In this document: piece after piece, positions 22,281-31,090 of the stretch
How positions within the stretch are numbered: the first letter of the stretch is position 1
Layout of the letters: each line of letters begins with the position of its first letter
Assembly (NCBI GenBank): GCA_945787715.1
Contig: CALZJE010000003.1
Coordinates: forward strand, 70,088 to 134,087
Source: an uncultured Ectothiorhodospiraceae bacterium
GTDB taxonomy: Bacteria > Pseudomonadota > Gammaproteobacteria > S012-40
Length of the DNA stretch: 64,000 bases
Direction: 5' to 3'
The notes under the pieces: generated by a model
Told to the model about the DNA's origin: nothing
The model's database searches: none
The model's input: only the letters and a program-made list of their open reading frames with translations
Position numbers and translations under genes: made by a program

Positions 22281-24769
22281 CAGAACAGATCCAGTTGTTT
22301 ATTAGAATGTGGTTTGCTTTCTTTTTTGGTCTTTTTTTTCTTTTTTGGTTTAGGTGGTGGCGGTGAGAAAGGGTCAAAGTTATCGCCCATATCACTATCA
22401 ATTAATCCGGCCAAATCACGTTCGATCATATTTTTCGCATACTCCCGAAGCTCACTCTCGCCCATCTCTTTTTTTAGTTTTTTTAATTCGCTATCGGGCA
22501 TCATCTTAAATAACATCTCAATGAAATCTTCAGTACTAGGTAGCGGTCCTTCATCTAAATCGTTATCAATATCAAAATAAGGTGGAACGCCTGAATAGTC
22601 CATTAAAACCTCAATACGGCGTCGTAATCTTTTGTCATCATTTTCATGTGCTATTTCAATTAAATTATGTAATCGATTGTAGTCCTCATCCGATAAATAA
22701 TTGTTAATTTCCGTTTGCGCGTTTATTTTATAGTATTGAAACATCAGCTCATCGGGGCATTGTTTACAGGCTTTTTTTGCAAAGCTCAGAGATAAATTGT
22801 GCTGGTTAAAGTGACTTGTTGTTTCACATATCAATTCAAATTCAGATACGCTGTATTTATGTTTTATTCCCGTGCTCAAAGTTTGCGTCAACATTGACAG
22901 TGCTTCTGTAGCGTCACCTGTTTTTTCGCTTTTATCGAGTTTTTTCAACAAATGAAAAAGTTGCAGCAACTGCTCTTTCGGTATCGATTTAGGTAGCGGC
23001 TTGATTTTTGCCTTTTTCAGCGCCTTTGTTGCAGAGCGTTTCTGGCATATCAATTCCTGAAGCAAATAAAAATGACCACAAAGTTCTCCGCCCAGTTTCT
23101 CTTTAGCTGTCATCCACAGTGTGGAAGCTTCTTGTACTAGATCTTGATCCAGCAACCAGGTTCCGCGAACCAGGTCCACTCTAGCTTTATCCTTTTCTGT
23201 TCGAGTCCAGCTTTCAGCGATATCCAGCTCTTTTTCCGCTAGACTATATTTGCTGTTGTCTATTTGCTTTCTGGTGTGGGATAAGTGGGCGTCGATCAGT
23301 GATGTACGCACACGAGTATTGATCGGATCTTTTTCCAGGATTCGTTTTGCCAGTACGGCTGCTTTTTTATAGGCATTACTCGCTAAAGCTGTTTCAACCG
23401 CTTCAGTGAGAATGAGGATGTCATCCGGAAAAAATTTCATCGCCTGTTCTAGCCAGTGTCGTGCTTGTTTTAATTCTCCGTGTTCGCGATAGGTTGATAT
23501 AAGTCGAAGGTAGCTAGTAAGGTCCTGAGGATCATGAGTAAGAATCTGCTCTAACAAAGGTGATGATGAAATGTCCATTTCATCATCAAGACGATCAAAC
23601 TGCTGTAACTTATGGCCACTGATTAATGCAAGGGAGAGATGATAGTCGTCAGGAGTATCACAATCCTCGGGTGTCAGTAAATCCTCTACGTCCTCCCACT
23701 GTTCAACAATATGAAGTGGATAAGCATCGCATAATTCCTCTTTCCATGCATTTATTTTCGCATATTCAATCGTGGAGGGCTTACCATACACTTTGGCAAA
23801 ATTTGAGTTGCAGCCTGGGCTTTTCGCTAGTAGGCGCAAAGCAATATTACGCGCATATTTATCCCCCAGGGTTTGCCGATGGCGTAACACAAAACGCATC
23901 AAAGGCTCCGCGGAAGGAGAATCCCCCAGTTGTCGAAGCTCCTCAGTAAATTTCAGCAGCTTACTGTCAAGACCGCGCTTTGTTGCAATGAATTGAGTTA
24001 CCTGAGGATTTAGTTTTTTTATATTAGCAAACAGTAAGGTGTCTGGTTTAAAAGAAGCTGCTACCGCTTCAGCAAGTGGTATAAATGGAGAAGACGATGG
24101 AACCCGTGCGAGTAATTTCGTGACTGCGACAGTGTCATTTTCTGGTAAAGACAAAGCCTTCAAAATCTGACGCAGATCGCGAAACGGGGAACGAAAAGAA
24201 ATTGCCCTAAGCTGATCTTCCAAAATTTCATCATTGCCATCGCAATAGGCCTCCAGTGCTGCTAAAGCTACTGGATGATCTTTCACCAACATATCATCTA
24301 CTGGCAATGTTTTTAATATTTCACTTGGTTGTGCAAGACTTAGCGCTGCTAAATGTTCACGAACCTCAAGCAAAACCCCCTGCTGTTCAAGTTCTGTACT
24401 GTTCTGTTGATAGAGCGCAAATGCCTGCTCCACCATGCCAGCAGCAAGTAGGATGCGGAAATAGAAGAGATCAGTCAGCGGCTTCCCACACAATTCCGCG
24501 CGATTACGCCAAATCATCACCGCTTCTTTATACATTTTTTTTGAGGCTAGTTCTTTTGATCGCTCACTATAGATGGTGGCGAGCAGCTCAAGCCACTCGG
24601 GGCGTTTTTCCAGCTTCAATAAATTTTTGCAGCGCTCTGATGCTTCTTTGTACTTTTTGGCAGCAAAAAGTGCTTGAATCTCTTGTTCCTGGATCTCTGG
24701 TACTAGTGTGGAACTTCGATTTTTGCAAGAAGTTTGAGCTTTGTGAGTTTTTTTACGTTTGCGCGTCAT
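22280..24769 (-). CDS. Large TPR-like protein opening the Hsp70 operon
   Basis: An 829-residue, mostly helical cytoplasmic protein without a signal peptide. It contains several TPR-like helix pairs, for example LFAAKKYKEASERCKNLLKL near the N-terminus and YREHGELKQARHWLEQAMKF in the middle. A strongly acidic stretch (YFDIDNDLDEGPLPSTEDF) precedes a C-terminal Pro/Lys tail (PPPPKPKKKKKTKK). The N-terminus is also Lys-rich. Its stop shares a base with the J-like gene start, giving tight coupling to the chaperone genes. Function unknown; it could present clients to the Hsp70 or be the client. Confidence 0.8.
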   Translation of the reverse strand: MTRKRKKTHKAQTSCKNRSSTLVPEIQEQEIQALFAAKKYKEASERCKNLLKLEKRPEWLELLATIYSERSKELASKKMYKEAVMIWRNRAELCGKPLTDLFYFRILLAAGMVEQAFALYQQNSTELEQQGVLLEVREHLAALSLAQPSEILKTLPVDDMLVKDHPVALAALEAYCDGNDEILEDQLRAISFRSPFRDLRQILKALSLPENDTVAVTKLLARVPSSSPFIPLAEAVAASFKPDTLLFANIKKLNPQVTQFIATKRGLDSKLLKFTEELRQLGDSPSAEPLMRFVLRHRQTLGDKYARNIALRLLAKSPGCNSNFAKVYGKPSTIEYAKINAWKEELCDAYPLHIVEQWEDVEDLLTPEDCDTPDDYHLSLALISGHKLQQFDRLDDEMDISSSPLLEQILTHDPQDLTSYLRLISTYREHGELKQARHWLEQAMKFFPDDILILTEAVETALASNAYKKAAVLAKRILEKDPINTRVRTSLIDAHLSHTRKQIDNSKYSLAEKELDIAESWTRTEKDKARVDLVRGTWLLDQDLVQEASTLWMTAKEKLGGELCGHFYLLQELICQKRSATKALKKAKIKPLPKSIPKEQLLQLFHLLKKLDKSEKTGDATEALSMLTQTLSTGIKHKYSVSEFELICETTSHFNQHNLSLSFAKKACKQCPDELMFQYYKINAQTEINNYLSDEDYNRLHNLIEIAHENDDKRLRRRIEVLMDYSGVPPYFDIDNDLDEGPLPSTEDFIEMLFKMMPDSELKKLKKEMGESELREYAKNMIERDLAGLIDSDMGDNFDPFSPPPPKPKKKKKTKKESKPHSNKQLDLF

Positions 24770-24800
24770 GAGTGTTCATTAAATGAGCGATAAAGAGAAT

Positions 24801-24806
24801 ATTATA
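24801..24806 (-). promoter_or_regulatory. Candidate -10 element of the Hsp70 operon
   Basis: A perfect TATAAT on the minus strand lies 32 bases before the TPR gene start. A poor -35 (TTAATT) sits 17 bases further upstream. No sigma32-type match is apparent, so constitutive sigma70 expression is more likely than heat induction. Confidence 0.45.
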
Positions 24807-24951
24807 CAATAGAGCAGTGCGGGAAATTAAAAGTATTTTGTAAAAAACTCAACTTTGTTTTCATTCCTTAGTTATTAGGCTATCTGACATTTGGACAGTT
24901 GAATTAGCATCTGTTCAGCTTGCTGGTTGAGCAAGCAAGCAGAATGCGTGT

Positions 24952-26286
24952 TTAATGCCCCATCGGAATATTAACACCAAACATGAAATTTTCATTTTCG
25001 TTAAGATACAGCTCCCCTGCATACCAGCCTTTGGATTTAATGCTTAATTCGATGAATGTATGAAACTTGCTATTCCAATGTTGTTCAGAATAGACGGACA
25101 TTCTTCCTCCCCATTGAGCTTCTGTGCTTGTAAATGAAAAATCTTTGGGTTGATTCCACACGCTAATGCCAAATGTATTCTCGGTAAACAGTTGGCCGAA
25201 ATGTTGTGGTAGAGAAATTAGCTCAAGACTCACGCCTGGAAAATAGTGTTCTTTGTTATTATAGTTGTGTAGCGTGAAAAATACTTTTCGGTTACTTGTT
25301 TGTAAATATAAATGAGCATCAATGCTGTAACCAAAGGGTGTTAAATAGTGTTTTAAATTGGCATTCCATAGAACTGGAGAGTTAATTATATTGTTATTGT
25401 ATAAAAATCCTCTTTTTCCAAAGAGAAATGGATCGAAAAAATTCAGATAAGAGAGGTAATGTTGTTTCCGCAAAAACCGCTTTTCTTCGTCATCTAACAT
25501 TGAATAGGTAATATAGCGATTAATTCCAACACCGCTGGGGTGGGTTCCTCTATCAGCATAGGGTTCGTCAGGACGAAACAGATCATATACCCAGGCATTG
25601 CAATCTAATCCAGTAAAATCACGACCTGAAATATTTTGCCCTTCATCTTTCAATATTTCTCGAGTGAGACTGTTGGATTCGTTGGAAGCACACGTGTATA
25701 GGTACGCCGATGTATTAATGCTATTAGATATGAGAATGAATTGATCAAAAGTTTGTGTGTCATGAAAAAACTGATCTTTTTCAATGACAAGGTTTAATTG
25801 GTTTTGTGATTCTAAACCTGCTGAGTGCATACGAATAAAATCGTGAGGGTGGTTCTTTTTTAAATTGCTGAGGTCTTCATCTTTTACATCACTCACAGAA
25901 ATTGTTTCAGAAAAAAATTCCATTTCGTAAACTTCATTGTAGCTGTTAATGCCGTATTGTCCCATGACTGTACGATGCCACTCTTCATGTAACCAGGCAT
26001 TAGAAAGTGGTATCCAAGATGTGAGAACATCGAACGCGATAATGGAAAAAAAAGTCGGTTTAAAATCGTGATCCCAATATTCAGACAAACCATAGTGCGC
26101 GGATTGATAAAAACCCTTGGTGAAGTAGAGAGATTGGGTCATGCTGGGATTAAGTGGATTGAAGTCCTTGTTGTATGGCAGGTCTACAAGTGGGAGCTTA
26201 AGCGTGAAAGCCGGTGTTGCTTGAACGCTACTGAGCATGAAAAGCAAACTTGTAATGGTAAGTATCTGTCTGAGCAATGGCTTCAT
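24952..26286 (-). CDS. Exported protein with HExxH motif, unknown family
   Basis: A 444-residue protein with a clear signal peptide (ILTITSLLFMLSSVQATPA). Residues 100-104 are HEEWH within NAWLHEEWHRTVMGQYG, an HExxH zinc-peptidase-type motif on a likely helix. About 50 residues later RMHSAGLESQ could supply a third ligand (His154 or Glu159). The last 150 residues (about 300-444) are rich in alternating aromatic strands such as FFTLHNYNNKEHYF and ELYLNENENFMFGVN, as in an outer-membrane barrel, although the protein ends in MGH, not Phe. The 66-bp gap to the FMN reductase gene is divergent. A metalloprotease-barrel arrangement is my inference. Confidence 0.7.
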   Translation of the reverse strand: MKPLLRQILTITSLLFMLSSVQATPAFTLKLPLVDLPYNKDFNPLNPSMTQSLYFTKGFYQSAHYGLSEYWDHDFKPTFFSIIAFDVLTSWIPLSNAWLHEEWHRTVMGQYGINSYNEVYEMEFFSETISVSDVKDEDLSNLKKNHPHDFIRMHSAGLESQNQLNLVIEKDQFFHDTQTFDQFILISNSINTSAYLYTCASNESNSLTREILKDEGQNISGRDFTGLDCNAWVYDLFRPDEPYADRGTHPSGVGINRYITYSMLDDEEKRFLRKQHYLSYLNFFDPFLFGKRGFLYNNNIINSPVLWNANLKHYLTPFGYSIDAHLYLQTSNRKVFFTLHNYNNKEHYFPGVSLELISLPQHFGQLFTENTFGISVWNQPKDFSFTSTEAQWGGRMSVYSEQHWNSKFHTFIELSIKSKGWYAGELYLNENENFMFGVNIPMGH

Positions 26287-26352
26287 ATTTGACTGTATTA
26301 TAGTTGTTATATTCTTTAAGATAGACGGTTTGTTGCGTGCGGAACCAGTTTA

Positions 26353-26973
26353 ATGAATACAAGTATCAAGATTATAGGCATATGTGGAAGTTTACGGAAT
26401 GGAAGTAATACGTCCATTGTTGTGAAATCCGTGTTAGCAGCGGCTGAAAAAGCGGGTGCCGAAGTGCAATTCATCGACCTTCGTGACTATGAGCTGGTGT
26501 TCTGTGATGGGCGCAATCAAGAGGATTATCCTGACGATGTTAAACGTTTGCGCAGAGAGGTAAAAAGCGCACATGGTGTTATTTTAGGCACGCCAGAATA
26601 TCACGGAAGTTATAGTGGTGTTTTAAAAAATGCGCTGGATCTGATGGGATTCGAAGAGTTAGAAGGAAAAATGATCGGCCTTGTTGCTGTATCTGCTGGG
26701 GCATTGGGTGGGAATGATGCGTTTAATAGCCTCCGTAATGTTGGGCGATCTTTACACGCTTGGGTAGTGCCCGATCAGGTTTCTATCCCCTATGTTGATA
26801 GTGTTATATCGAAAGATGGTGAAATCGCCGATGAAAATGTGCGCAATAGGCTTGAGAATTTAGGCCACCAAGTTGCCAGGTTTTCTTATCTTCATTGCTC
26901 TTCCAAATCGAAAGCATTTATTAAAGCTTGGGAAGAGGCTCCTCAAAATCCTGGTGCGGATTATAGTTCTTAG
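26353..26973 (+). CDS. NADPH-dependent FMN reductase
   Basis: A 206-residue flavodoxin-fold oxidoreductase. The FMN phosphate loop is GSLRNGSNTSIVV (residues 12-24), and the second flavin contact is GTPEYHGSYSGVLKNALD. The family (SsuE/ArsH/chromate-quinone reductase group) reduces FMN or quinones with NAD(P)H in the cytoplasm. The substrate cannot be fixed from sequence. It is a single gene ahead of the cytochrome-FGE pair, with a 65-base gap. Confidence 0.88.
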   Translation: MNTSIKIIGICGSLRNGSNTSIVVKSVLAAAEKAGAEVQFIDLRDYELVFCDGRNQEDYPDDVKRLRREVKSAHGVILGTPEYHGSYSGVLKNALDLMGFEELEGKMIGLVAVSAGALGGNDAFNSLRNVGRSLHAWVVPDQVSIPYVDSVISKDGEIADENVRNRLENLGHQVARFSYLHCSSKSKAFIKAWEEAPQNPGADYSS

Positions 26974-27038
26974 ATCTATCGATTTTGTTCGGATATAATT
27001 GATCGATTAAATTTTCATGTCGTAAATTCAAGTCAATA

Positions 27039-28064
27039 ATGATTAAAATCCTAGCCAGACTAATTCTTCTAGTTTCAATTTTCTTGCCATTCTCTTTTGC
27101 TCATGCCAAAGAGTTGACTCTTCCCGATGATCATCTGCATCAAGTTGATGATTGTACTCGATGCCATAGTAGTGGTATTGATATTTCCAAAATCGTTCAG
27201 GATAAATCGTGCACCAGTTGTCATACTCAAGATGTGCTGAATAAATTTGTTGTTAAATTAGCCAATGGTGAGTTTTCGATTAAGCATAGAACGAAAAATA
27301 CACATCATATCGATGGTTCAGCTATCAATAAGGCGGCATTTTATGATGAGTCGAAATTTGGTGACGAGCCTAATTCCATGGTCACAATCCCTGCTGGTAA
27401 GTTTATTATGGGCACAGATGCGCGATTGTCTGATGAAGGTCCGCAGCATGAAGTAATGCTACCTGCTTTTCAAATTGATAAATACGAAGTGACAAATCTA
27501 CAGTATAAAAAATTTATTAATGCGACCAAGCGTAAGTCACCTTCCCATTTTCGAAATCGCACCTACCCGCGTGGAAAGGTTGATCATCCAGTAGTTTATG
27601 TAAATTGGAATGATGCAAAGGAATATTGTGAGTGGGCAGGCAAGCGCTTACCTACTGATCAAGAGTGGGAGAAAGCGGCGCGCGGCACTGATGCTCGCAC
27701 TTATCCCTGGGGTGATGAGTTTGATATTGCCAAAGCCAATATGCCCTTGCGATGGGAAAAGTTTGGTCGAAAATTTGGTGATACTTTGCCTATCGCAAGT
27801 TTTCCTGAAGGCGTGAGTCCTTATGGTTTGATGGATATGACCGGCAATGTGTGGGAATGGACTGAGTCGTGGTACAAAGCATATCCCAATAATCAGATAG
27901 AGTCGGAAAGTTATGGGGAACGTTATAAAACGTTAAAAGGTGGCTCGTGGTTCGATTGCTCCTTTTATAAGTGCGGTATTTCTGCACCAGTTTTTAATCG
28001 TGCGTTTTTTGGGAAAAAGACAAAAAATGATACTTTCGGTTTTCGATGTGCAAAAGATAGCTAA
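27039..28064 (+). CDS. Diheme cytochrome c fused to a formylglycine-generating-enzyme (SUMF1) domain
   Basis: A 341-residue exported protein: signal peptide to AHAKE, then two heme c motifs, C39-TRC-H43 and C58-TSC-H62, with nearby His residues (DDHLHQ, NTHHIDG) as possible distal ligands. Residues about 110-341 are a complete SUMF1/FGE domain: IPAGKFIMGTDARL, GKRLPTDQEWEKAARG, MDMTGNVWEWTESWY and a closing FGFRC. The segment GGSWFDCSFYKC holds Cys307 and Cys312 with the C-x4-C spacing of the catalytic, copper-binding pair of true FGE, shifted by one residue. FGE converts a sulfatase Cys to formylglycine using oxygen. A heme electron route is not part of the known mechanism. The next gene encodes a second SUMF1 protein, 14 bases downstream. 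Confidence 0.88.
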   Translation: MIKILARLILLVSIFLPFSFAHAKELTLPDDHLHQVDDCTRCHSSGIDISKIVQDKSCTSCHTQDVLNKFVVKLANGEFSIKHRTKNTHHIDGSAINKAAFYDESKFGDEPNSMVTIPAGKFIMGTDARLSDEGPQHEVMLPAFQIDKYEVTNLQYKKFINATKRKSPSHFRNRTYPRGKVDHPVVYVNWNDAKEYCEWAGKRLPTDQEWEKAARGTDARTYPWGDEFDIAKANMPLRWEKFGRKFGDTLPIASFPEGVSPYGLMDMTGNVWEWTESWYKAYPNNQIESESYGERYKTLKGGSWFDCSFYKCGISAPVFNRAFFGKKTKNDTFGFRCAKDS

Positions 28065-28078
28065 TCCGGTATATAAAT

Positions 28079-29074
28079 ATGAAAAAAATTCTAAGCCTTT
28101 CGCCACTTTTAGTTGTTACGGCGTGTAGTCAAAATGTTGATAATGTTGAGTCAAAAAAAGTAGCTCCTGTTGAAAAGCCAGTAAAATTTGAAACTGCTGT
28201 TATCGATGTCCCTATGAAATTAGTGCCAGCAGGTGAATTTATCATGGGGAGTAATAAGGTAGATACAGAAGGTATGCAGGAGCGATACGGATTTCCTGCG
28301 CCGCTTTTTGTCAATGAACATCCCGAACGCAAAGTAAACCTGAAAGCATTTATGATTGATGAATTTGAAGTAACGAATTCAGATTATAAAGCGTTTTTAC
28401 TTCGTACACAGGGCGAGGCACGTGGTGCTGTTCCGCCAACATGGAGTCAAAATGGTTATGGGTTGGCTAAAAGCCAAATGAAAACGATGGATATGGATAC
28501 GCTTCGAATGATCGGAGCGGAACATTTTAAATTGGACATGGATACGACTGTGATGAGTCGTGAAGAACTCATGACGGCCATGCTGGAACAGCAAACATTT
28601 GAAGATAAAAAGCCGGTAGTGGGTGCAACATGGTACGACGCGGTGAAATATTGCCAATGGCGTAGTGCACGATTGCCAACCGAAGCCGAATGGGAAAAGG
28701 CCGCAAGAGGAACTGATGCCCGTGAATTTCCCTGGGGCAATAACTGGGACCCTAAAATAACCAATACTGGCGATGAAGCAGAAGAGGAAGAGGGTATCGC
28801 ACAAGTTGGCACGTTTCCTAAAAATGCATCACCTTATGGGGTTTATGATATGTCGGGCAATGTCTGGGAGTGGGTAGAGGATTGGTATCAGCCCAACAAA
28901 GGCTCTACAGATAAAGATCCTGAATATGGAGAGACAAATAAAGTAATTCGTGGCGGTAGTGGTGGGATGGGACACTATGCCATCAGCTATTTTTATCGAA
29001 ATGCGACTCGCCAATATGCGAAGCCCGACACAGTTGCCGAAGATATTGGTTTCCGCTGCGTAAAGGATGTGTAA
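28079..29074 (+). CDS. SUMF1-domain lipoprotein
   Basis: A 331-residue lipoprotein (lipobox VVTAC, Cys16) with a formylglycine-generating-enzyme-like domain: VPAGEFIMGSNKV, SARLPTEAEWEKAARGTDAR, YDMSGNVWEWVEDWY and FRCVKDV. The region matching the FGE cysteine pair reads RGGSGGMGHYAIS, so the catalytic cysteines are absent and a binding or structural role is more likely. It follows the diheme-FGE gene by 14 bases and shares its fold, so the pair probably arose by duplication and is co-transcribed. NirV- and PvdO-like proteins are related and remain candidates for comparison. Confidence 0.88.
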   Translation: MKKILSLSPLLVVTACSQNVDNVESKKVAPVEKPVKFETAVIDVPMKLVPAGEFIMGSNKVDTEGMQERYGFPAPLFVNEHPERKVNLKAFMIDEFEVTNSDYKAFLLRTQGEARGAVPPTWSQNGYGLAKSQMKTMDMDTLRMIGAEHFKLDMDTTVMSREELMTAMLEQQTFEDKKPVVGATWYDAVKYCQWRSARLPTEAEWEKAARGTDAREFPWGNNWDPKITNTGDEAEEEEGIAQVGTFPKNASPYGVYDMSGNVWEWVEDWYQPNKGSTDKDPEYGETNKVIRGGSGGMGHYAISYFYRNATRQYAKPDTVAEDIGFRCVKDV

Positions 29075-29091
29075 CCTTCTATAGCAATGAA

Positions 29092-29463
29092 CTACGGTTC
29101 AATAGGTTCTATAGCCCGCTTTTCCGGGTAATATTGTTGAACCGTTTTTTTACTCCAGTAGCTGGAAACGATCAGTATGATAAGTCCTAAAATCATAATC
29201 CGTACAAAAATGTATAATCCAACAATAGTAAGAATCAATGAAAGCACACTCAACTGAAAGGGAACAAACTCGTCCGTATAATTGGCGATAAAATGATTTT
29301 GTTTAATAACAAGTAATATAAATAGAATTAAACATGGGATAACAATGTATTTGTTCAACATGAATTCAGCGTTGATTGACTTAAGAAAGTTAACAAGCGG
29401 TATAAAATCTGCTGCTAACATGCCTATAAAAAATGCGAAAATTGAAAGAACAATATTTTTCAT
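29092..29463 (-). CDS. Small integral membrane protein, unknown
   Basis: A 123-residue protein with about four predicted membrane spans (IVLSIFAFFIGMLAADFIPL; YIVIPCLILFILLVI; LSVLSLILTIVGLYIFV; IMILGLIILIVSSYW) and a basic C-terminal tail (SKKTVQQYYPEKRA). No family is recognised. It is convergent with the SUMF1 pair and divergent from the HtrA gene. Confidence 0.65.
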   Translation of the reverse strand: MKNIVLSIFAFFIGMLAADFIPLVNFLKSINAEFMLNKYIVIPCLILFILLVIKQNHFIANYTDEFVPFQLSVLSLILTIVGLYIFVRIMILGLIILIVSSYWSKKTVQQYYPEKRAIEPIEP

Positions 29464-29631
29464 GCCGATTTTACATGTTTCATCGCTTAATGTTAGATCA
29501 GCATAGCTGAAAATTTCCCAGAAATCTATGATCCCATATTTCCCACTAATTGGGTATCAGTATAGAACCTGATGACATTTTGAATGTCAAAAAACGCGCA
29601 ATATTAGAACAGTTTGGAAGGATTAAAGTTG

Positions 29632-31017
29632 ATGAAAAAAAGTTGTGCCAAATATTTTTCGCTAGGTTTATTTCTGCTTTTTTTGAACACTACTGGTACT
29701 GCAGGAATTCCCGTCAATTTACTAGGCACTGCTGCTGGGCAAGAAATGCCCTCTCTAGCGCCAATGCTAGATCAAGTTACACCGGCTGTTGTTAATATTT
29801 CAACGCGAAGCCGGGTCAAAGTAAAAGACAATCCACTGCTAAGCGATCCGTTTTTCAGATATTTCTTTAATCTACCTCAGCGACAAAGAGAGCGGGAATC
29901 ACAAAGTCTCGGCTCGGGTGTTATTGTTGATGCAAAAGAAGGTTTTATTATCACCAATAATCATGTCATTGATAAAGCCGACGAAATTACTGTCACTTTA
30001 CGTGATAACAGAAAGTTAAAAGCAGAATTAATTGGCCGCGATCCAGAAACAGATATCGCAGTTATCAAAGTAGAGCCGACAAAATTGTCAGCGGTAGAAT
30101 TATCAAATTCTGATGCATTACGAGTGGGCGATTTTGTTATTGCGATTGGTAATCCCTTTGGGCTAGGTCAAACCGTAACTTCAGGTATCGTTAGTGCGTT
30201 AGGTCGTAGTGGATTGGGAATCGAAGGTTATGAAGATTTCATCCAAACAGATGCTTCAATAAACCCGGGTAATTCAGGTGGCGCTTTGGTAAACCTTCGA
30301 GGAGAACTTGTTGGTATAAATACTGCGATTCTATCACCGGGTGGAGGTGGCAATGTAGGTATAGGCTTCGCAATACCTGTCAATATGGTACAAGATGTGA
30401 TGCACCAGCTTATTAAGCATGGTGAAGTGAAGCGTGGGCGCCTGGGAATCTATGTCCAGGATTTAACCGAAGAGCTAGCAAACGCTTTTGGATTGAAGAA
30501 TCTCAAAGGGGCAGTTGTTTCTCAAGTGATGGACGAGTCCCCAGCAGAGAACGCAGGTTTGAGAGCAGGTGACGTTATCGTACAACTCAATAATCGAATT
30601 GTTGATAGTACAGGAGATTTGAGAAACATTATTGGATTGCTTCGTGTGGGTAGCACAGTCGATATGGAAATAGTTCGTAATGGTAAGCGCAAAAACATCA
30701 CCGTCGTTGTCACTGAACAAGCAAGACAGAAAATCAATGGCGTAAAAATTTCCAAACATCTCGAAGGTGCGGAACTTGCCATTGTTGAAGAGGATGGAAC
30801 TAATGCTAATCGAACTAACGGTATAGAAGTCATCGATATTAAAAAAGATAGTGCCGCATGGAATACCGGATTACGCAAAAACGACATCATTATGTCCGTA
30901 AATCGAATAAGAGTAAGAGATTTTGACGAGTTAAAACAAGCAGTGCAAAGAACCCGACGAGGAATGTTAATTAATATTCTTCGCGGTGATGGCGGCTTAT
31001 TTTTACTGGTGCAATAG
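29632..31017 (+). CDS. HtrA/DegQ-type periplasmic serine protease
   Basis: A 461-residue periplasmic protease-chaperone. The signal peptide is followed by a trypsin-like domain with catalytic His in TNNHVIDKA, Asp in DPETDIAVIKV and Ser in NPGNSGGALVNL. Two PDZ domains follow (RGRLGIYVQDL... and a C-terminal one with AAWNTGLRKNDIIMSVN). The ATG at 29632 is preferred over a TTG at 29614 because GGAAGGA lies 9 bases before it. It degrades or refolds misfolded envelope proteins. A second HtrA gene lies at 57273-58688. Confidence 0.93.
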   Translation: MKKSCAKYFSLGLFLLFLNTTGTAGIPVNLLGTAAGQEMPSLAPMLDQVTPAVVNISTRSRVKVKDNPLLSDPFFRYFFNLPQRQRERESQSLGSGVIVDAKEGFIITNNHVIDKADEITVTLRDNRKLKAELIGRDPETDIAVIKVEPTKLSAVELSNSDALRVGDFVIAIGNPFGLGQTVTSGIVSALGRSGLGIEGYEDFIQTDASINPGNSGGALVNLRGELVGINTAILSPGGGGNVGIGFAIPVNMVQDVMHQLIKHGEVKRGRLGIYVQDLTEELANAFGLKNLKGAVVSQVMDESPAENAGLRAGDVIVQLNNRIVDSTGDLRNIIGLLRVGSTVDMEIVRNGKRKNITVVVTEQARQKINGVKISKHLEGAELAIVEEDGTNANRTNGIEVIDIKKDSAAWNTGLRKNDIIMSVNRIRVRDFDELKQAVQRTRRGMLINILRGDGGLFLLVQ

Positions 31018-31029
31018 AGGTCTAAACAA

Positions 31030-31058
31030 ACCGCTCATTTCTATTTAGGTGAGCGGGT
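31030..31058 (+). terminator. Hairpin after the first htrA gene
   Basis: ACCGCTCA and TGAGCGGGT form an 8-9 bp GC-rich stem, 12 bases after the stop, with a 12-base loop. No T run follows, so termination would be weak or Rho-assisted. Confidence 0.4.
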
Positions 31059-31090
31059 ATATCGTGCATAAACATTGCTTTTGATTCTGC

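Noticed and set aside
22314-24771. Several plus-strand open frames inside the TPR gene
   Set aside because: They are shadows of the minus-strand gene, with Phe/Leu-rich runs produced by its Lys-rich codons.
24916-24940. GCTTGCT...AGCAAGC hairpin upstream of the Hsp70 operon region
   Set aside because: It has no T run on either strand and lies between minus-strand genes; too weak to call a terminator.
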